Part shown: positions 1 to 10,000 of the stretch, in pieces
Position numbering within the stretch: position 1 is the stretch's first letter
How the letters are laid out: each line of letters starts with the position of its first letter
NCBI GenBank assembly: GCA_032718475.1
Contig: JAUCBJ010007230.1
Span: 1-30,100 of the forward strand
Length of the DNA: 30,100 nt
Direction of reading: 5' to 3'
From: Nemertoderma westbladi
Taxonomy: Eukaryota; Xenacoelomorpha; Nemertodermatida; Nemertodermatidae
Notes under the pieces: generated by a model
Seen by the model: the letters and a program-made list of their open reading frames with translations, nothing else
Told to the model about the DNA's origin: nothing
The model's database searches: none
Position numbers and translations under genes: made by a program

Positions 1-661
1 ATGCACCACATAAGTCTGTAAGTGCTAACGCGGGATTTCCTTGGTAAAGTGACACCATACCAGTGATTTCTGAAAGTACCAATGTGCTAACTCAGTAACA
101 GACTTTAGCAACATTTAGCAACACCAATTCTGCACCACCCGCAAGAGGGCTCAAGTGTTCTAAAGTGCTAACTTACTAAAAACACCAATAACAATAGTAA
201 TATTAGCAAAGTTAGGAGTTTGAAGTGATGGTATCTGTATATCTTGGAAGATAATGATTAGGTGTTTTTGTGTTGAATATTTCAAGACACCACGCATCAT
301 AAAATGCTAACTCATTATTCGTTCTTTGGGATGTGAAAGGAAATTGAATATATTATAATATTAATTATGTAATCATTGGGGAGTGGGGGGGTGTACACAC
401 CAAATTTTATACTACCAAGTTTTTGCTAATTTCATTTGTGAAAATGTTCTCAAACATATAAAATATGTTAAATTAAAATATTTTATAACGTTCTATATTT
501 TTCATTTTCAAAATAAAATAGAGAATCCTAAAAAAATGTTCTCCTTTTTAAACAATAGAACATACATTTCTGCATTTCCAATCGCTGATTTATCAGGCTA
601 CCAAAGGGGATCAGAACCTTAATGCGCATATAAGACAATGAATGCTCGTATTTATGGATGT
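1..661. other. non-coding AT-rich stretch with scattered GTGCTAAC motifs
   Basis: No gene is recognisable. The motif GTGCTAAC or a close variant occurs at about 21-29, 84-91, 164-172 and 304-311, in the orientation opposite to most copies in the cluster at 2637-3114. An open frame at 383-622 has no protein-like character. Confidence 0.5.
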
Positions 662-755
662 ATGTTACCACTATATGATTTCTGCTGACTGGAATTATTT
701 ATTTCTGAAACACATTGTCATCTATATTGTGATCTAAGGCTGATTAAAAAGCAAT
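662..755. repeat. left direct repeat beside LINE relic A
   Basis: This segment resembles 2635-2727 in the same orientation along its whole length, with a few small gaps (shared blocks include TTTCTG, GAAAC, TTGTGATCT, TGATTAA). The two copies lie on either side of LINE relic A. Confidence 0.6.
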
Positions 756-778
756 AAACACAATAAACGCAATAAATA

Positions 779-2240
779 GAATGCTGTGCCGGCTTGACGA
801 CAAAATTGAGCCACCACAACTCCCTATCACCCATGACATTTGCTAGATCATCCGAATCTTCTTCAAGGCCAGTGTCCTTTAAGACGCGTCTCTAGAAAGT
901 CATGGGCTGTCCACCATGCTTATTCACTGCATGATGCTACCAAAGAACAAGATTATGCACTGACTGGTCCACACGGCGAAAGCAATGTCCTGCAAAGCGG
1001 AGGCGGGTTTGTTCTAGTGTCAAGCCTGGGGGAACCAATGAGACACCTCCAATGTTATATTGTGTCTGGTTGGAGATGTGTGGATTGTACTTGACACAGT
1101 GAACCCGGCGTAGCATTCTTGTGAATGTGCCATCCAGAGATTTGGTATCCTCTGCAGTTAGAGCCCAGCATGGACTCCCATAGAGGAGTACTGGAACTAC
1201 TGCTGCTCTAAATAATCGTACCTTAAGATTCCGATTAATTCTATGTGACTTCCAAATCCTGGAAAGCCTATTCAAGGCTGCCCATGCCTTTCCCTTGCGT
1301 ATTCGAAGGTCTCGCCTGACCTCCGGATCCATGAACCCTGGTGACAGAAGTCGTACACATGCTCAAGCATACCATCCTTTGAGCTTATGCTCATCCGGTC
1401 AGAGACTTGCTGAGGACTTTCAAAGTTAACTGTCAAAATTTTGGTCATTTTTGGAGTTAATAAAAAGACCAACACTAGAAGCAGCATGTTATAATGAGCT
1501 GAGGAGCCGTTGGTGATTCTGAGAGTACTCCTAAGTCATCAGCAAAGTCTAGATCAGTTAGGTACTTGGCAGGATTTCCTCGTCTTCTGGAGCCAGTAGG
1601 TGGAGTTATCATCACCCCCATCATCATTATGATGATCTAGTGACATGCTTATAGTCAACCATAATTATGAACAAGAATGGCGCAAGTGTGTCTCCCTGGA
1701 GGACGCCCCATAACACTTAAATTGGTTCTGTGTCACCGTCAGCAGTAGACACAAATGTTGTCGAACCATCGTATACTGATCTGATTGCTGCAATAATTTC
1801 ATCAGGAATCCCATATAATGAAAGTATGCTGAACATACGTGAGCGAGAGACTGAATAAAAGGCCTTGAATAAGTCAACAAACATAACAGCCAGATGCCTG
1901 TCTTTCTTTTTTGATCAATCTCTTCAATTATCCTTCTAAGTATCAAAATGGGCTCCATGGTCTCACGACCTTTAAGGAACCCATTCTGATTTCCAAGGAG
2001 CAGTCTCTCAATGGGATCCAGAGGGATCAATGGGATCTAGATAAGCTTTAAACACTCAGGTATTTTAAAGACCTCAGGGGGAACACCATCTACTCCACTA
2101 CTGGCACGATTGGTCTTAATGCTCTTTGCAGCAGCCTTCACTTCTGCAAAGGAGATATCGCCAATGGGAATATCTGGGAGTACAGACTCAGAACACTTTT
2201 ACTTCTTTAAAGTTATCAGGCGATACCCTGTCATTGAATT
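779..2240 (-). pseudogene. LINE relic A: broken non-LTR reverse transcriptase, 3' part
   Basis: Minus-strand fragments at 2030-1665, 1487-1272 and 1332-937 match successive parts of the reverse transcriptase whose frame is open in copy C (12146-13135). Recognisable pieces are PIERLLLGNQNGFLKGRE, KILTVNFESPQQVSDRMSI, VLLYGSPCWALTAEDTKSL and NIGGVSLVPPGLTLEQ. The coding frame is broken by frameshifts and stops and part of the central FADD region is missing, so it is inactive. It is very close to copy C in nucleotide sequence at its 3' end. The LINE clade was not resolved. Confidence 0.85.
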
Positions 2241-2634
2241 AAATACACTGCATTCCGGGACATGGCTTATTGGTTTTATGTATGTATTTAGAGAGGTTTA
2301 AAGTTTTGACCTCGAAAAGACCAAGAATAGCAGCGGTGTGCAATAATGGGTAAGAAATTGGTGACACATTTTCAAAATACTTGTAGCAATTTACGTTATA
2401 GCAGTATATGTAAAAATTAAAATTTGAGATTGCACGAAATTTGACATACAGAATGACCTCTCTATTTTCTGGAAAAGGAAACTTATTGCAAGGATTAAGG
2501 ATTTAGAATAATATATAATTATGAGAATAAATTAATTAATGGTTGTTGATTATGTGCCATATTATTGAATGCTTTTAAGAAATTGAATTAGTTGCAAAGA
2601 CATAGACGTTTAATATATGAATTGAATAGGCCTA
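2241..2634. other. AT-rich non-coding spacer
   Basis: I see no gene or recognisable repeat here. One TAGGCCTA palindrome lies at about 2627-2634. Confidence 0.4.
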
Positions 2635-3121
2635 ATGTTAGCACTTTATGCTTTCTGTTGGCCGGTATTATTCATTTCAGAAACTCATAATCTCCTCTTG
2701 TGATCTCGGCTTGATTAATAATCAATTTATTTCAATTTTAGTTATAAAACGCTAACATCTGGTCTGGCTTGCTATGCAATAATTATACAACAAAATTAGC
2801 CTTAAAGAGCTAACATTTAGAATATGTCTTATGGAGAAACTCTATAGTGCTAACAGTTAGCACTTTACCTTTTTCAATAATTCTGAATCTGGTCGCTAGG
2901 GGGCAGTTGTTAAAATTTGTTGCTATTTGACGTTTTTAATTTGTGCTTGCAAAGGGGTCAAACTGCTAACACTTCGAAATGAGCCAATCGGAACCTGGAA
3001 TTGTAGTCAACTTGTCTCAACAAATTTTTTTCAGGGAGTGTTAGCACTTTAGGTTAGCACTTTAAAACAGTTAGCACTTTACCATTGCAGGACTGCTGTT
3101 TGTTAGCACTTTAGTACTTCT
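2635..3121. repeat. GTTAGCACTTTA motif cluster, with right direct repeat of LINE A
   Basis: GTTAGCACTTT(A) occurs at about 2637, 2855, 3040, 3053, 3070 and 3103. Inverted variants (GCTAAC cores) lie at about 2751, 2809, 2846 and 2974. At 2846-2864 AGTGCTAAC-A-GTTAGCACT forms a perfect 19-nt palindrome. Positions 2635-2727 also match 662-755 directly. The cluster ends right at the left border of the duplicated block (3122). No coding potential is seen. Confidence 0.7.
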
Positions 3122-3541
3122 TTTCAATTTCACAAGAACTTCCGGCGATAATATCAAAATTCAGTACATTATGAGACGCAAATGGATATAGGACTACTGT
3201 ACAGTAATTACAGTATAATGTTTATTAATTACTGAATTCTAGAATATTAAGTGCGCGAAATGAAATAAATAATAAAATCATATTTTTCCTCGACCTTCGG
3301 CCACGAAAAAATATGTTTTACTAACAATTCCTTGAAAATGTGGATTAAAAAGTCGGACATAAAAAATGTCACTTTAAAAAAAATATATATGACACCTACT
3401 GTATATTTACAGTAGTAGGCCGAGTTATAATATTATTTAATTTGATTTCTTAATTTAATATTCATTGATTGAATTAATTAATTGTTATTGATATAACGTG
3501 CGAAAAATGTTTAATGTTACTTTTCATCCTATAAGTTTCAG

Positions 3542-3668
3542 GTGAAGTAGTAATGCATCCAAGAGGGTCCATATATGACCAAATGACGGGATTTATAGAC
3601 ACAGTAGACCAAATAGAGCAGTATCTCCCATTGAGAACGTTACACCACCCCCCACCTATTGGAGCTGC
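3542..3668 (+). pseudogene. tail exon 2 of the unidentified membrane protein, left copy
   Basis: Identical to 9432-9558, described there. Here no membrane exon lies upstream, so it is probably an orphan exon of a partial duplicate. Confidence 0.35.
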
Positions 3669-4110
3669 GTAGGTGGGGGGTTTCCTCAAGTAAATGGTTG
3701 GATTGAGGTAGGACTTTTAAATAATTAATAGATGGCCGGCCATACTGTAGTAAAATTAAGACGTTATGAACAATAAACTTTTACAGTAGGAGGGCCTGCA
3801 GTTTAGTACTGTAGGGGGCAACAGGCCTACTGTAAAACAATTTGTATGACATGACATGACAATTTGTATGACATGACATGACAATTTGTATGACATGTTA
3901 CAGTTAGTAGTTCTTTTTCATACGTAGCATGAGTTCTTCATCTTCTGACAAACTGCGTCATACACTCTGGCTTACTGTAGCAAACGATATTGTTGTATTT
4001 TACTCAAAAGAAATATGTAAGCGCGGTAAGCAATTTCAAACAAAAACAAAAGGATCGTTATTATTCGTTTATCTATTAAAAAAAAAAATTTAATGACTAT
4101 TTATTTGCAG

Positions 4111-4497
4111 GCAAATGAAAGCGGTGTTTCCCATTGGCAAAGTCGTCTTTCTACGAATGGAATGCCGGTAACAGAACAATCAAGAAACTCATTAAGTTCT
4201 GAGTCTGAAATAAGAGACACAGAATCCAATACACATATATCGTACCACCATACCATATCGCCACCACCACCCCCTTATGGGAGTTTTGTACCTAACCAAA
4301 TAGGGGTCGAGTCAGGGAATACTGACAACCATCAAGTGCAAGATGGGCAACAAGAGGTGGAAGGTGCACCACGCGAGGTCCAAAGCATTGTCACTACCTT
4401 ATCAGTTCCTGTTCCACCGGAATTGTTACCAAAATACTCATCTCGTCCGTCTACTGCGGATAATCACGCAGAGGAGACGTTTAATCAGAGACGCTAA
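4111..4497 (+). pseudogene. Ser/Pro-rich terminal exon candidate, left copy
   Basis: Identical to 10001-10387, described there. The 129-codon frame after the TTATTTGCAG acceptor is intact, but the gene's upstream exons are absent on this side, so it is probably not expressed as part of the same protein. Confidence 0.35.
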
Positions 4498-4684
4498 TTT
4501 TATCCAACTCCTATACAGTTCCAAACACATTGTGCTACAGTAGTGTTGTTGTTGGTTGGCATTTAAACTTTTGATTAACATAACATATATTTTTTTGTTT
4601 ACAAAAGTTACATTTTTTCAACTTCTATTTGTTTACATAATGCCAGGATGACGTTTTATATTTACCCCCTATAAATTTAACGCC

Positions 4685-5425
4685 ACTAATTGAACACCCC
4701 AAATTAGATGATTTAACACCAAAATAAATTATTTTCCACCAAATATATTTTTTTGTAGCACCAATTCACATCCCCCAATATTGAATATCCCTCTCACCAA
4801 AAACAATTATTCATCCCTCAAAAACAATTATTCACCCCCCAAAAACAATTATTTGTCCCCCAAAAACAATTATCGATTCCCCAAAAACAATTATTCATCC
4901 CCCAAAAACAATTATTATTCCCCCAAAAAACAATTATTCCCCCAAAAAACAATTATTCATCCCCCAAAAACAATTATTCATCCCCCAAAAACAATTATTG
5001 ATTCCCCAAAAACAATTATTCATCCCCCAAAAATAATTACTTGTCAAGCAAAAAAATTATTCCAGCACCAAATATTTTATATTAAATCCCGGTATTCTTC
5101 ACATGGGCACATGCTTCAGTCTTCAGTTTCAGTATTCGTACCTACGTACTGTATAGTCCTATTGCCTATCTATTATTGCCTATGGCCTATTACTTTACTT
5201 TTTCTGTTATTAGGTTTCAGTATTACGGCAGTACAGTAGTTTTAGTATTTATTTTGGGGGATTATGTATTTATTTTGGGCAAAAATGTATTTGTTTTGGG
5301 GGAAAATGTATTTATTTTGGGCAAAAATGTATTTGTTTTGGGGGAAAATGTATTTTTTTTAGCCTAAAATGTATTTGTTTTGGGGGAGAATGTATTTATT
5401 TTGGGGGAAAATGTATTTTTTTTAG
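4685..5425. repeat. fold-back element, left copy, right arm truncated
   Basis: The left arm (about 4685-5080) is a minisatellite of CCCCAAAAACAATTATTCAT-like units. After a spacer of about 170 bp, the right arm (from about 5248) carries units of the complementary type, AATGTATTTGTTTTGGGGGA. The arm is cut at 5425, whereas the copy at 10575-11690 continues. Open frames across these units come from the repeat and are not genes. Confidence 0.8.
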
Positions 5426-5525
5426 AGCTTTGCTAAACATAATCAAACAAGCCAAAAGGAAGACTCCTGAAGATTCCTTTGCTGAAGAGGTTGAATTTGC
5501 TTTTTTTTATTTTTCAATGATGTAG
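5426..5525 (+). other. short exon-like open segment at the duplication junction
   Basis: Directly after a TTTTTTTTAG acceptor-like sequence, one frame reads ALLNIIKQAKRKTPEDSF and then AEEVEFAFFYFSMM before a stop at 5523-5525. The composition is protein-like and differs from the repeat to its left. No family was recognised. It may be a scrap of a gene or transposon exposed at the block's right border, or chance. Confidence 0.2.
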
Positions 5526-5739
5526 GCGAGGGTTTCCTGCTTATGTGCCAGTCTTACTTGAAAGCCCGTAGTTTTTAGGCCTATTACTGTACTACAGTAC
5601 TGGCAGACATGCGGAAGCCCAACAGTCCGTTTTCTCCCTTTAATTGTTTTGTTAAATAGACATCAGTATATACTAGGTACAGTAGTACTGTACACTATAC
5701 TATATACTGTAGTAGTATACAGTATACTGTAGGACAAAG

Positions 5740-5883
5740 AGGTTCCCACGAGAAATGAAAACAAATACTGTAAGTTTGTCCTTGCCCAAAAAGGGTAACC
5801 TAACAACCTGTGGACCTTTTCGTGGAATCTCGTTGATCCTCGATTGCTGCAAAGCTACAGAATTATATTTCGTTAACATATGA
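5740..5883 (+). pseudogene. LINE reverse transcriptase scrap, plus strand
   Basis: The frame from 5740 reads RFPREMKTNTVSLSLPKKGN and continues through FRGISLI to a TGA at 5881. It aligns with the minus-strand relic B segment IPQEMRTNKLVPVPQKGN...FRRISLI, the N-terminal RT motif region. It lies opposite in orientation to the other LINE copies and is only about 48 codons long, so it is a relic. Confidence 0.7.
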
Positions 5884-6459
5884 TTTTAAAGTTTACTCGA
5901 CTCGCTGTTATTATTGGTGACGTCTGTTAACGTGGTGGCTTCCAGCAAACTGTTAACTTTGACTGACTTTAATGTGCCTTACTCTTACTAGTTAAAATAT
6001 CGGCCCACGATCACGTGTAGCCATTTTTTTTGCCATTAATTCTTTTTGGAATTTAAAAATGTGCCTTCTACAGTACGAAATCGCATCTTCATTGGTTCAG
6101 AAACTGCCGACCGGCTTTCAATGATGGCAAGAATTCTCGCTCTTCCGAATTGATTTATCGCTGGAGGCCATTTATTTTTATTATATTTGACATAATAAAC
6201 GAGAGTTAATAATTTTTTTGTCAGAAAATTTTATAATTCTATAATGTTACATAATATATTGCCATATTTACGGGACTACAATACTAACAGTTAATAGTGA
6301 AATAAAGTAAATAATGTTTATTTATATTTATTTTCACTACTACTGTACTACTATAAACGGCTTGCAGCATTGAAACTGTACTTGCTATTACAGCTTAATA
6401 AAAACATTTTGTCACCACCATGTACTCCACAATGGCATGTCCAATGCAGTGTGCATAAA
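5884..6459. other. non-coding AT-rich stretch with left direct repeat of LINE B
   Basis: Positions 6263-6336 resemble 8343-8431 in the same orientation (shared GGACTACA, AATAAAGTAAA, TTATTTATATTTATTTTCA). The right copy ends in the acceptor of the transmembrane exon. The left copy ends TTTTCAC, which breaks the AG. No gene is recognised. Confidence 0.5.
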
Positions 6460-8310
6460 GAATGCTATGCCGGTTTATAAACAAAGTTGCACTGCCACAA
6501 CTCCCTATCATCCCCCATGACTTTCGCGAGATTAGCTGCATCTTCAAGGCCAGCTTCCTTTAGGAGGCGTCTCACGAAAGTCATGGGATGTTCAACATGC
6601 ATAATTTCTCCACGGGGCTGCCAAAGCACAAGATTGTGCACAGGCTGGTCCTCATGGGAAAATAATGTTCTGCAAAGCGGAGGCGGCTTTGTTCTAGTGT
6701 CAAGCTTGGGGGAACCAATGAGACACCTCCAATGTTATACCGCTATAGTGTCTGGTAGGAGATGTATGCGTGCATTGTACTTGATACATTGAACCCAACG
6801 TAGCATTCTTGTGAATGTGCCATTCAGAGATTTGGTGTCATCAGCAGTTAGAGCCCATGGACTCCCATAGAGGAGAACTTGAACTACAGCTGCTCTAAAT
6901 AATCGGACCTTAAGTTTCCGATGGATTCTGTGTGACTACCAAATCCTGGAAAGCCCATTCAATGCTGCCCATGCCTTTTCCTTACGTATTCGAAGGTCCT
7001 CACCTGACTTCCGGATCCATGATCCCAGGTAACAGAAATCGTCCACATGCTCAAGCATACCATCATTTGAGCATATGCTCATCCGATCAGAGATTTGCTG
7101 AGGATCTTCAAAGTTAACTGTTAAAATTTTGGTCTATTTGGAGTTCACAAAAATAACAACACTAGAAGCAGCCTGCCTGTTCTAATGAGACGGAAGAACC
7201 GTTGGGCTCCCTCTAGTGATTCTGAGAGTACTCCTAAGTCATCAGCAAAGTCAAGATCAGTTAGGTACTTGGCAGGATTTCCTCGACTTCTGGGGCCAGT
7301 AGGAGGAGTTACCATCACCCCATCATCATTATGATGATCTAAAGACATGCGTAGAACATCAACCGTAATTAACGTAATCAACGTCAACCATAATTACGAA
7401 TAAGAATAGTGCAAGTGTATCTCCCTGGAGGACTCCCAATGTAACCGTCAACAGTAGACACAAATGTCGTCGAACCATCGCATACAGTACTGATCTGATT
7501 GCTGCAATAATTTCATCAGGAATCCCATATAATGAAAGTATGCTGCACATGTTAGCGAGAGACTGAATCAAAGGCCTTGAAGAAGTCAACAAAGATTATA
7601 ACCAGATGTCTGTCTTTCTCACTCTTCAATTATCTTTCTAATTGGCAAAATGGGCTGTATGGACCCACCACCTTTACGGAACCCATTCTGAATTCCACAG
7701 AGCAGTCTCTCAATGGGATCACTGATGCGATTTAATAGAATTCTACTGTATAGCTTTGCAGCAATCGAGATCAATGAGATTCTCCTAAAAGAACCAGAGA
7801 GTGTTAGGTTGCCCTTCTGGGGAACTGGCACCAACTTATTGGTTCTCATTTCTTGTGGGATTCTTTTCGTTCTGTACAAGTCTACTATGATGGGATAGAT
7901 GAGCTTTAAACACTCAGGTATTTTAAAGACCTCAGGGGGAACACCATCTACTCCACTGGACCACTGGCACGATTGGTCTTAATGCTCTTTGCAGCAGCCT
8001 TCACTTCAGCAAAGGAGATATCGCCAATGGGAATATCTGGGAGTACAGACTCAGACACTTTTACTTCTATAAAGTTATCAGGCAATACCCTGTCAATATT
8101 GAGTAGCTTTTCAAAGTGGGCCTTCCAACCATTATTGAGGCGATCGGCTGGTGATTCAGTCTTAACCTTGGTTGTTGGTTGGCTTTTCCGCCCAGTCAGC
8201 AAGTTGATCGATTTCCATGCCTGGGATGATTGCCTGCTGTCGTCAGCATCATTGATGGCATCAACCTGTTGGTTTATAAGTTCCTGTATTTTCCTATATT
8301 TTCAGTAAAC
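6460..8310 (-). pseudogene. LINE relic B: broken non-LTR reverse transcriptase, longest copy
   Basis: Read on the minus strand from 8310, it begins with the pre-RT linker (QELINQQVDAINDADDSRQ, then NNGWKAHFEKLLN). It continues through RT motifs (LVPVPQKGNLTLSGSFRRIS and IQNGFRKGGG), the ASTDGD-like substrate region, GVLQGDTLALFLFVIMVDVD and YLTDLDFADDLGVLSESLEG. The end is the degraded C-terminal region. Several frameshifts and stops interrupt it. It reaches further toward the LINE 5' side than copies A and C. There is no endonuclease domain, so it is 5'-truncated. Confidence 0.88.
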
Positions 8311-8342
8311 GGGACATATTCAGCCGTACAATTCACTCTGTT

Positions 8343-8431
8343 TATATTTACTGGACTACAGTGGGCTACCTACTGTACCAACCGTAAATAGTAAAATAAA
8401 GTAAAATAATGGTTATTTATATTTATTTTCA
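8343..8431. repeat. right direct repeat beside LINE relic B
   Basis: Same orientation as 6263-6336. This copy forms the 3' end of the intron ahead of the transmembrane exon, and its counterpart lies on the far side of LINE relic B. Confidence 0.5.
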
Positions 8432-8432
8432 G

Positions 8433-8590
8433 TCCCTCATTCACATTATTAACCATCACTCTGGGTGCGTTGTTTCTGATCCTTTCTCCTGTTATCATTT
8501 ATTTTATCGTCAAATGTTGTTTAAAAGTTCATAACTGGTGGATTAAAACACAATCGCCTTCTCATAACCCACGACGAACAAGTAGTATTG
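8433..8590 (+). CDS. exon with a transmembrane segment of an unidentified single-pass protein (partial gene)
   Basis: A pyrimidine-rich acceptor (TTTATTTTCAG) and a strong donor (ATTG|GTAAGT) frame 158 nt. The only open frame starts one base in. It reads PSFTLLTITLGALFLILSPV, then IIYFIVKCCLKVHNWWIKTQ, then SPSHNPRRTSSI: about 24 hydrophobic residues followed by Cys, Lys and Arg, as in a stop-transfer membrane anchor with a cytoplasmic side on the right. It enters in phase 2 and leaves in phase 1. No ectodomain exon was found nearby, as the upstream DNA is LINE relic B. No family was recognised. The exon is absent from the left duplicate. Confidence 0.5.
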
Positions 8591-9011
8591 GTAAGTAGGC
8601 CTACAGTACATTACACAGTAGTGTGTTTTAGTGAAGTGCGGTTATTATACAGTAGTAAATTTAATAATTAATTAAATCGTTAACATATTTAATTACACCA
8701 TCACCCTTAATATAAAAACCTTTTTTAGCAGGTCGGAGTCACCCCCCAGCCCCCCCCCCCCCCCAAACACCAAGCCCTGATTTGTTTCCATAATTTATAT
8801 TTCCGAATTGATAAGCCTACTGTGTAGTTCTACAGTACCTGCTGCTGTCTGGCCGGATATTATAATTTTTGAATTACTTAGCTCCAACAAAGCCGTTAAA
8901 TATGTCCATTTCCCATTTTTGTTTTTTCGTATTTGAAATGTAGGCCTAAGCCTACTGTAATCTGGATATCATTAGCACCGCCTTCATCTACGATTCCGAA
9001 TCTAAAAACCG
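8591..9011. other. putative intron, non-coding, with a C homopolymer
   Basis: Lies between the transmembrane exon and the duplicated block. It has TAGGCCTA at 8596 and 8941 and a run of C near 8748-8764. A weak exon-like segment after TTTTTTAGCAG (8730) would encode mainly prolines from the C run and is not convincing. Confidence 0.4.
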
Positions 9012-9431
9012 TTTCAATTTCACAAGAACTTCCGGCGATAATATCAAAATTCAGTACATTATGAGACGCAAATGGATATAGGACTACTGTACAGTAATTA
9101 CAGTATAATGTTTATTAATTACTGAATTCTAGAATATTAAGTGCGCGAAATGAAATAAATAATAAAATCATATTTTTCCTCGACCTTCGGCCACGAAAAA
9201 ATATGTTTTACTAACAATTCCTTGAAAATGTGGATTAAAAAGTCGGACATAAAAAATGTCACTTTAAAAAAAATATATATGACACCTACTGTATATTTAC
9301 AGTAGTAGGCCGAGTTATAATATTATTTAATTTGATTTCTTAATTTAATATTCATTGATTGAATTAATTAATTGTTATTGATATAACGTGCGAAAAATGT
9401 TTAATGTTACTTTTCATCCTATAAGTTTCAG

Positions 9432-9558
9432 GTGAAGTAGTAATGCATCCAAGAGGGTCCATATATGACCAAATGACGGGATTTATAGACACAGTAGACC
9501 AAATAGAGCAGTATCTCCCATTGAGAACGTTACACCACCCCCCACCTATTGGAGCTGC
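9432..9558 (+). CDS. candidate tail exon 2 of the unidentified membrane protein
   Basis: After the acceptor AAGTTTCAG, joining to the transmembrane exon (phase 1) keeps the frame open. It reads EVVMHPRGSIYDQMTGFIDT, then VDQIEQYLPLRTLHHPPPIG, then AA. The frame then reaches TAG at 9559-9561 unless a donor GC|GTAGGT at 9559 is used, leaving in phase 2. Phase agreement with the transmembrane exon supports it as coding. It could also be the terminal coding exon, ending at that TAG. Confidence 0.45.
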
Positions 9559-9817
9559 GTAGGTGGGGGGTTTCCTCAAGTAAATGGTTGGATTGAGGTA
9601 GGACTTTTAAATAATTAATAGATGGCCGGCCATACTGTAGTAAAATTAAGACGTTATGAACAATAAACTTTTACAGTAGGAGGGCCTGCAGTTTAGTACT
9701 GTAGGGGGCAACAGGCCTACTGTAAAACAATTTGTATGACATGACATGACAATTTGTATGACATGACATGACAATTTGTATGACATGTTACAGTTAGTAG
9801 TTCTTTTTCATACGTAG

Positions 9818-9915
9818 CATGAGTTCTTCATCTTCTGACAAACTGCGTCATACACTCTGGCTTACTGTAGCAAACGATATTGTTGTATTTTACTCAAAAG
9901 AAATATGTAAGCGCG
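9818..9915 (+). CDS. weak candidate exon 3 of the unidentified membrane protein
   Basis: A pyrimidine-rich acceptor (TTTTTCATACGTAG) and a good donor (GCGCG|GTAAGC, or ATAT|GTAAGC nine bases earlier) bracket a segment open in one frame (MSSSSDKLRHTLWLTVANDI, then VVFYSKEICKR). Its entry phase fits exon 2 spliced at GC|GTAGGT. It leaves in phase 1, which would run into TGA within three codons of the next exon. A matching copy lies at 3928-4025. Confidence 0.22.
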
Positions 9916-10000
9916 GTAAGCAATTTCAAACAAAAACAAAAGGATCGTTATTATTCGTTTATCTATTAAAAAAAAAAATTTAATGACTATTTATTTGCAG

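Larger units (their letters stand above)
3122..5425. repeat. left copy of an exact 2304-bp duplicated block
   Basis: Identical to 9012-11315 at a constant offset of 5890 in every stretch I compared, including homopolymers and minisatellites. Identity stops abruptly at both ends (TTCTT|TTCAATTTC on the left, TTTTTTTAG|AGCTTTG on the right). It contains three exon-like segments and a truncated fold-back element. It lacks the transmembrane exon that precedes the other copy, so it is probably the derived, partial copy. An assembly artefact is possible. Confidence 0.95.

Noticed and set aside
3474-3689. 71-codon minus-strand frame (also 9364-9579)
   Set aside because: It overlaps the plus-strand exon candidate, which has splice sites and phase agreement. 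The minus frame has neither.
4781-5367. Open frames of KNNYSSP and ILGENVFVLG repeats in the fold-back arms (also 10671-11257)
   Set aside because: They are translations of minisatellite units, identical in both duplicated blocks, without start context or conserved domain.
7973-8308. 111-codon plus-strand frame over LINE relic B (and similar plus-strand frames over A and C)
   Set aside because: They are shadows of the minus-strand reverse transcriptase, which carries the recognisable motifs.
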